The notes under the pieces were generated by a model. That model worked only from the letters and a program-made list of their open reading frames with translations. It searched no databases and was not told where the DNA came from. DNA of 45,043 bases from Lactobacillus psittaci DSM 15354 (GTDB taxonomy: Bacteria > Bacillota > Bacilli > Lactobacillales > Lactobacillaceae), in contig NZ_KE384473.1 of assembly GCF_000425905.1 (NCBI RefSeq), forward strand, positions 1-45,043, read 5' to 3'. How positions within the stretch are numbered: the first letter of the stretch is position 1; every line of letters begins with the position of its first letter. Both the position numbers and the translations under genes were made by a program. This document shows, one piece after another, positions 41,469 to 45,043 of the stretch.

Positions 41469-42305
41469 ATGAAAAGACATGTGATTAAATTAGCTTCTGC
41501 AGCTGCACTAGCTGGATTAACATTGATGGGAGTAGCGCAACCTGCAATGGCTACTACTGTAGATATGGGCTATGTAGCAAAAAATCCTGCAATGGGACCT
41601 AACTACTACGATGTTAAGAAAGAATTAGTAAAGCTTGATACAACTGGCCGTGTTAACTATGTGCCTGGTTATGGTATTTTACTTTGGGCAAAACCAGGTA
41701 ACGAACCAACTAAGAGATATTTGGCACATGGCAGTAGCTGGAAAGTATTTGGCTATGTAACTGATGCCAATGGTCATAAGTGGTACAACCTTGGTGGCAG
41801 TCAATGGGTTGACTCAAGTTATATCGTATTAAATAATAATGCTCACACAGAAGCCACAACCACTTCAAATGCAACCAATAACATAACTGGAGTGGTAAGG
41901 GTTAGTTATTGGCCAAATAGCAAAGTGATGGTTTGGTCTAATCCTGGGGTAACAGGTAGTAATAAATATCTAACAAATGGTAGTAGATGGAAGTTCTTCA
42001 AGATTAAATACATTGGTGATAATAGCTGGTATAACTTAGGTGGTAACCAATGGATTGAAGGTAAATACGCCATTAATGAAAGTGATCCTCTAGCTAGTGG
42101 TGTTACTGGTATCATTAAAGCAAATAAGCTTTTTACTGTAACTTTGAAGCAAGGCAATAAGGTTTATGATTCTCCTTATGGCTATGGCAAGGCAACAGGT
42201 CAAGTATTACCATTAGGTAGTAGATGGAAAGTTACTGGTAAAGTTATCAACCATGGTACCTGGTATCGGGTTGGAACTAACCAGTGGATTAATATAATGT
42301 ACTAG
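41469..42305 (+). CDS. Exported repeat protein with SLAP/SH3-like wall-binding repeats (paralogue 1)
   Basis: A 278-residue secreted protein. A signal peptide (KRHVIKLASAAALAGLTLMG, cleavage expected after AMA at residue 28) is followed by about 30 residues and then three repeats of about 60 residues (60-120, 140-201, 222-278). Each repeat has a V-x-Y-x-P-G/N-type strand, a G-S-x-W-K segment and a closing W-Y-N-L-G-G-x-Q-W or W-Y-R-V-G-T-N-Q-W. This pattern resembles the S-layer-associated or SH3-like wall-binding repeats of lactobacillus surface proteins. There is no sortase motif, so it is probably held by non-covalent wall binding. AGAGG lies 8 bases before the ATG. Its N-terminal 120 residues are nearly identical to the paralogue at 44641. 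Role unknown. Confidence 0.85.
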   Translation: MKRHVIKLASAAALAGLTLMGVAQPAMATTVDMGYVAKNPAMGPNYYDVKKELVKLDTTGRVNYVPGYGILLWAKPGNEPTKRYLAHGSSWKVFGYVTDANGHKWYNLGGSQWVDSSYIVLNNNAHTEATTTSNATNNITGVVRVSYWPNSKVMVWSNPGVTGSNKYLTNGSRWKFFKIKYIGDNSWYNLGGNQWIEGKYAINESDPLASGVTGIIKANKLFTVTLKQGNKVYDSPYGYGKATGQVLPLGSRWKVTGKVINHGTWYRVGTNQWINIMY

Positions 42306-42323
42306 TGGTTAAATAAGCAAAAT

Positions 42324-42373
42324 AAAACACCTTACAATGTCAGACAAAATGTCTAATGATTGTAAGGTGTTTT
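42324..42373. terminator. Bidirectional terminator between surface gene 1 and the LytTR regulator
   Basis: A 15-bp outer stem (AAAACACCTTACAAT/ATTGTAAGGTGTTTT) with an inner AGAC/GTCT hairpin and T/A tracts on both sides serves the two convergent genes. Confidence 0.9.
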
Positions 42374-42377
42374 TATC

Positions 42378-43118
42378 TTAAAAATATTTCTTTAAAAGAC
42401 TAGCTTTTCTAACTGCAAAAAAGCATGAACTCTTATTTGAAAAGAATATCTTCCTATTTTTATAGTCTATTTGTGTTACGTTGGCTGGGTTAATAAGAAT
42501 TGATTGATGAACCTGGATTAATTGCGGAATTCGTTTTTGAATATCATCTAGACTGGTATAGAAGTCATATTTAAAGTCTTCACCAATAATAGAAATCATA
42601 TGTGGCTTAGTTGCAGTTTCGACATACATTATTTTTGAAATTGAAATTTTATATTCTAAAGTTCCGTTAGACAAAGTAATATAGTTGAAATTCGAAGGTA
42701 AGGCATCATCTGAAATTATAACTTGGCTTGATACCTTATCAAGAATTTTATTTATTTGTTCACGCTCCTTAGAATTCCCCTTGATTATATAGTCTATCGG
42801 TTCAACGTTACTTTGAATTGCCTCCAAGGCATAATCACTATAAGACGTGAGGAACGCAATCTTTATATCAGGACTAAGTTTTGAAATTGTCTGGGCTAAG
42901 TCAATCCCGTCATAAGTGGTGTTTAAGTCTACGTCTAAAAAGCAAAGCCCTTCTTTTATCTGGTTCTTCTTAAGATAATCAATAATAGTATCAGCTTTTT
43001 CAGAAGAAACAGCCACCTTCATCTGATAGCCATTAACATGAATTAAATCATCAATTAGCTTTTGATAGTAGCTCAAAAAATTAGGCTTATCATCACATAA
43101 AAAAATTGAAAGTGTCAT
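42378..43118 (-). CDS. LytTR-type response regulator (AgrA-like)
   Basis: A 246-residue regulator. The receiver domain (about 1-130) has the acidic pair in IFLCDDKPN, phosphoacceptor D62 in CFLDVDLN, and the conserved lysine in DYIIKGNSKE. The LytTR DNA-binding domain (about 140-246) has the E-T-x-x-x-P-H-M strand and VHQSILINPANVTQID. Such regulators usually act with an AgrC-type kinase and a secreted peptide on bacteriocin, adhesion or competence genes. It lies 3 bases after the kinase gene and is cotranscribed with it. Its last codon is next to the bidirectional terminator. Likely targets are the neighbouring surface-protein genes, which is inference only. Confidence 0.93.
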   Translation of the reverse strand: MTLSIFLCDDKPNFLSYYQKLIDDLIHVNGYQMKVAVSSEKADTIIDYLKKNQIKEGLCFLDVDLNTTYDGIDLAQTISKLSPDIKIAFLTSYSDYALEAIQSNVEPIDYIIKGNSKEREQINKILDKVSSQVIISDDALPSNFNYITLSNGTLEYKISISKIMYVETATKPHMISIIGEDFKYDFYTSLDDIQKRIPQLIQVHQSILINPANVTQIDYKNRKIFFSNKSSCFFAVRKASLLKKYF

Positions 43119-43121
43119 AAT

Positions 43122-44414
43122 TTATCCTTTTAAAGTGATCAAAGTTACAAAACTCGCATTTTCAACATATTGCTTAATGTCTAAATTCTTAGTTTGCTTA
43201 TTTATATTGTCAAGAGTAGATAATCCCAAGCCTCTATTTGCCCCTTTAGTTGATTCACCAGGCTTTAGGGATAATGGATTACCACTAAAATGATTTTTAA
43301 CAACTATATTAATATCTGATTCGGTTTGATTAATTCCGATGGTCATTTTTTTATCTTGAATTACTTCATTAGCTTCAATTGCATTATCTAAAACAATCCC
43401 AAGTACTCTAACTAAAATTACATCACGTACAGGAATATTTTGAAGAGGTTTCTTACAGAAGAAATTAGTATCAATCTTCTTTTGCCGAGCTTCAATTAAC
43501 TTAATTAAAAGTAGCGACTTAATAGATTCAATCTTTATGTTAGCCAAATCATTAAATAAAGAAATATTTTGGTCTAATACTTGATTTGAATAGCTGTCTA
43601 AGTCATTAAGATACGTTTCATCTAAGGACTTATCATTACTTATTTTTAGTCCTAAAAGTAAGTTTTTATAGTCATGTTTAAACTTACGGATGACTTGATA
43701 GTTCTTTTCAATTTCAGAAAGATATATTTTCATTGTCTTAATTTGGGATGATAAGGCAATGTTTGCAGCAACTTCTTTTTGTCTTTTTCGATTTGAATTG
43801 ATGATGAACATTGAAGTCATGAATTGTACAATTATGAATAAAAACATAACGTTTCTAGCTATACCTAAGACGTTGTATGCTTTCATTATTTCGGAAAATA
43901 AAATTACTGTAATTTCAAAAATTCCAACTTCGAAGAGAAGTGTTTTTTGATCTGCTAAAGTAACAGTTCTTAATAAGATAGTTTTTTTAAATAAAATAAG
44001 TAGTAATGTACAGATTAGTAAGTTAAAAATTGAGTAAATTGTAATAATTGACCAGCCATTGATAATTCTTTCATTCAAAGTTATTTTAAAAAAATTAAAT
44101 ACTAACATAAATGAAGAAAAATCTGATATTTCATTAATTCCTATGGCAACTAAAATACCCAAAATATTTTTATAAAAATTAGTTTTGAAATCTCTCCACT
44201 GAAAAATTCTGGATAATAAAAATGAGCAAAATAATGCAATACTAAAAAGAAATGCGCTGTCAGAGCCAATTGATGATAGAGAAAATGTAATGACTGGTAA
44301 GAAAAACCAATACCACCAGGATTTGATATTAGCTATTAGTGCAGCCATAGTCCACATAAGAATAATGTTGGTTCCGTCTATAAACATATATTGTAGAGAA
44401 CTGACATAAACCAT
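43122..44414 (-). CDS. AgrC-family sensor histidine kinase (GHKL type)
   Basis: A 430-residue kinase. Six or seven membrane helices fill the first 205 residues, followed by a coiled dimerisation region. The phosphorylated histidine is H247 in RKFKHDYKNLLLGLKI. The GHKL ATPase domain has VLDNAIEANE and GANRGLGLSTLDNINK. This is the layout of peptide-pheromone sensors (AgrC, PlnB and others). The ATG at 44414 has only a weak ribosome binding site (AAGG about 13 bases upstream). No peptide precursor with a double-glycine leader and no AgrB-type protease gene is visible beside it. Confidence 0.92.
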   Translation of the reverse strand: MVYVSSLQYMFIDGTNIILMWTMAALIANIKSWWYWFFLPVITFSLSSIGSDSAFLFSIALFCSFLLSRIFQWRDFKTNFYKNILGILVAIGINEISDFSSFMLVFNFFKITLNERIINGWSIITIYSIFNLLICTLLLILFKKTILLRTVTLADQKTLLFEVGIFEITVILFSEIMKAYNVLGIARNVMFLFIIVQFMTSMFIINSNRKRQKEVAANIALSSQIKTMKIYLSEIEKNYQVIRKFKHDYKNLLLGLKISNDKSLDETYLNDLDSYSNQVLDQNISLFNDLANIKIESIKSLLLIKLIEARQKKIDTNFFCKKPLQNIPVRDVILVRVLGIVLDNAIEANEVIQDKKMTIGINQTESDINIVVKNHFSGNPLSLKPGESTKGANRGLGLSTLDNINKQTKNLDIKQYVENASFVTLITLKG

Positions 44415-44559
44415 ACTTTAACTCTACCTTTGAAAATATATTGTAATTATATCAAAAATTAATAGATTGTTTTTCTACGAATAAGAGCTTAAAACAATCA
44501 AATAGGAGATTTTTAAAATTTAAAGTAAATTAATGCTATATTTGAAGTTAGAAAATCTA

Positions 44560-44587
44560 TTGAGAATTTTCGTAACTGTGTTATTAT
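44560..44587 (+). promoter_or_regulatory. Candidate promoter of the second surface protein gene
   Basis: TTGAGA (44560-44565), 16-base spacer, TATTAT (44582-44587). Four GTAAY elements (44572, 44588, 44607, 44618) lie in and after it; the last two are 11 bases apart. The 226-base gap between the kinase gene and this paralogue holds nothing else I can support. Confidence 0.55.
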
Positions 44588-44640
44588 GTAATTGAACTGA
44601 AACATTGTAACGATTTTGTAACATATAGAGGGATTAACAA

Positions 44641-45043
44641 TGAAAAAAGATACCTTAAAATCAGCTTCTGCAGCTGCATTAGCCGGTGTAACATTAATGG
44701 GCGTAGCTCAACCAGCAATGGCTGCTACTGTAGATATGGGTTACGTAGCTAAGGATTCTACTAAGGGTCAAGGTTACTATGATGTTAAGAAAGAATTAGT
44801 AAAGCTCGATACAACTGGCCGTGTTAACTACGTTCCTGGTTATGGTATTTTAGTTTGGTCAAAGCCAGGTAACGAACCAACTAAGAGATATTTAGCACAT
44901 GGTACTAGCTGGAAGGTATTCGGCTATGTAACTGATGCAAATGGCCACAAGTGGTACAACCTTGGTGGCAGTCAATGGGTTGACTCAAGTTATATTGTAT
45001 TAAGTAACAGTGCTCACACAGAAACAACACCAACAACTAAAGA
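44641..45043 (+). CDS. Exported repeat protein (paralogue 2), 5' part only
   Basis: The frame starts with ATG 44641 (AGAGGG 8 bases upstream) and is open to the window end, giving 134 codons. The signal peptide (KKDTLKSASAAALAGVTLMG, then VAQPAMA) and the first repeat (residues about 60-120, ending WYNLGGSQWVDSSYI) match the first paralogue at 41469 almost residue for residue. The two leaders also share a GATTTT...TATAGAGG block before the start. The proteins diverge after HTE near residue 128. Length and C-terminus are unknown because the gene leaves the window. Confidence 0.88.

Noticed and set aside
44533-44595. A 20-codon frame (MLYLKLENLLRIFVTVLLCN) considered as a signal peptide precursor for the AgrC-type kinase
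   Set aside because: There is no ribosome binding site at usable distance, no double-glycine leader and it overlaps the predicted promoter of the second surface gene.

Overview
The window is from the chromosome of a low-GC lactic acid bacterium. The gene families, the AT-rich codon use, the CcpA-type cre and Rex-type operators, the tRNA genes with no encoded CCA, and the exported surface proteins with WYNLGG-type repeats point to Lactobacillus in the narrow sense (acidophilus/gasseri/crispatus/helveticus relatives). The species cannot be fixed from sequence alone.

Layout. 1-1785: the 3' end of an rRNA operon (23S tail, 5S) followed by 16 tRNA genes and a terminator. 1847-5972: a lipid kinase on the minus strand, divergent from a large YhgE/Pip-type membrane protein. 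6012-7043: a second operon of ten tRNAs with its own promoter, containing a repeated fMet-Asp-Phe block. 7055-12518: a lipoteichoic-acid/glycolipid cluster (two glycosyltransferases, a flippase-like membrane protein, LtaS). 12582-13945: murC. 14001-22779: polA-mutM-coaE-nrdR-dnaB-dnaI-pepO, covering DNA replication and repair, nucleotide control and a peptidase. 22800-25002: a T-box leader and thrS. 25028-26417: an L20-type leader and infC-rpmI-rplT. 26457-29247: adhE with cre and Rex-type operators. 29226-34233: yqeG-yqeH-nadD-yqeK-rsfS-tmcAL-yceD, for ribosome assembly, NAD synthesis and tRNA modification. 34255-36659: an OmpR/ArlRS-type two-component pair. 36660-40096: an ABC exporter followed by a NarL-type two-component pair (YvfRSTU-like). 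40193-41080: a GRP-family sugar transporter. 41136-45043: an accessory region with a small-RNA locus that looks like a decayed type I toxin-antitoxin, then two paralogous exported repeat proteins flanking an AgrC/AgrA-type two-component pair on the minus strand. The second paralogue runs off the window.

Most of the window is conserved housekeeping DNA. The strongest anomaly lies in a housekeeping gene: the threonyl-tRNA synthetase keeps a full-length editing domain but has lost all four residues expected in the editing site, while its catalytic core is intact. Other points worth checking are an AUA start codon on infC, unusual bases in tRNA-Phe, tRNA-Cys and tRNA-Ser(TGA), a promoter embedded in the adhE terminator, an apparent toxin remnant opposite an intact antisense RNA, and the paired surface-protein genes around an AgrCA-type system with no visible signal peptide gene. 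I saw no CRISPR array, insertion sequence, prophage or integrase.
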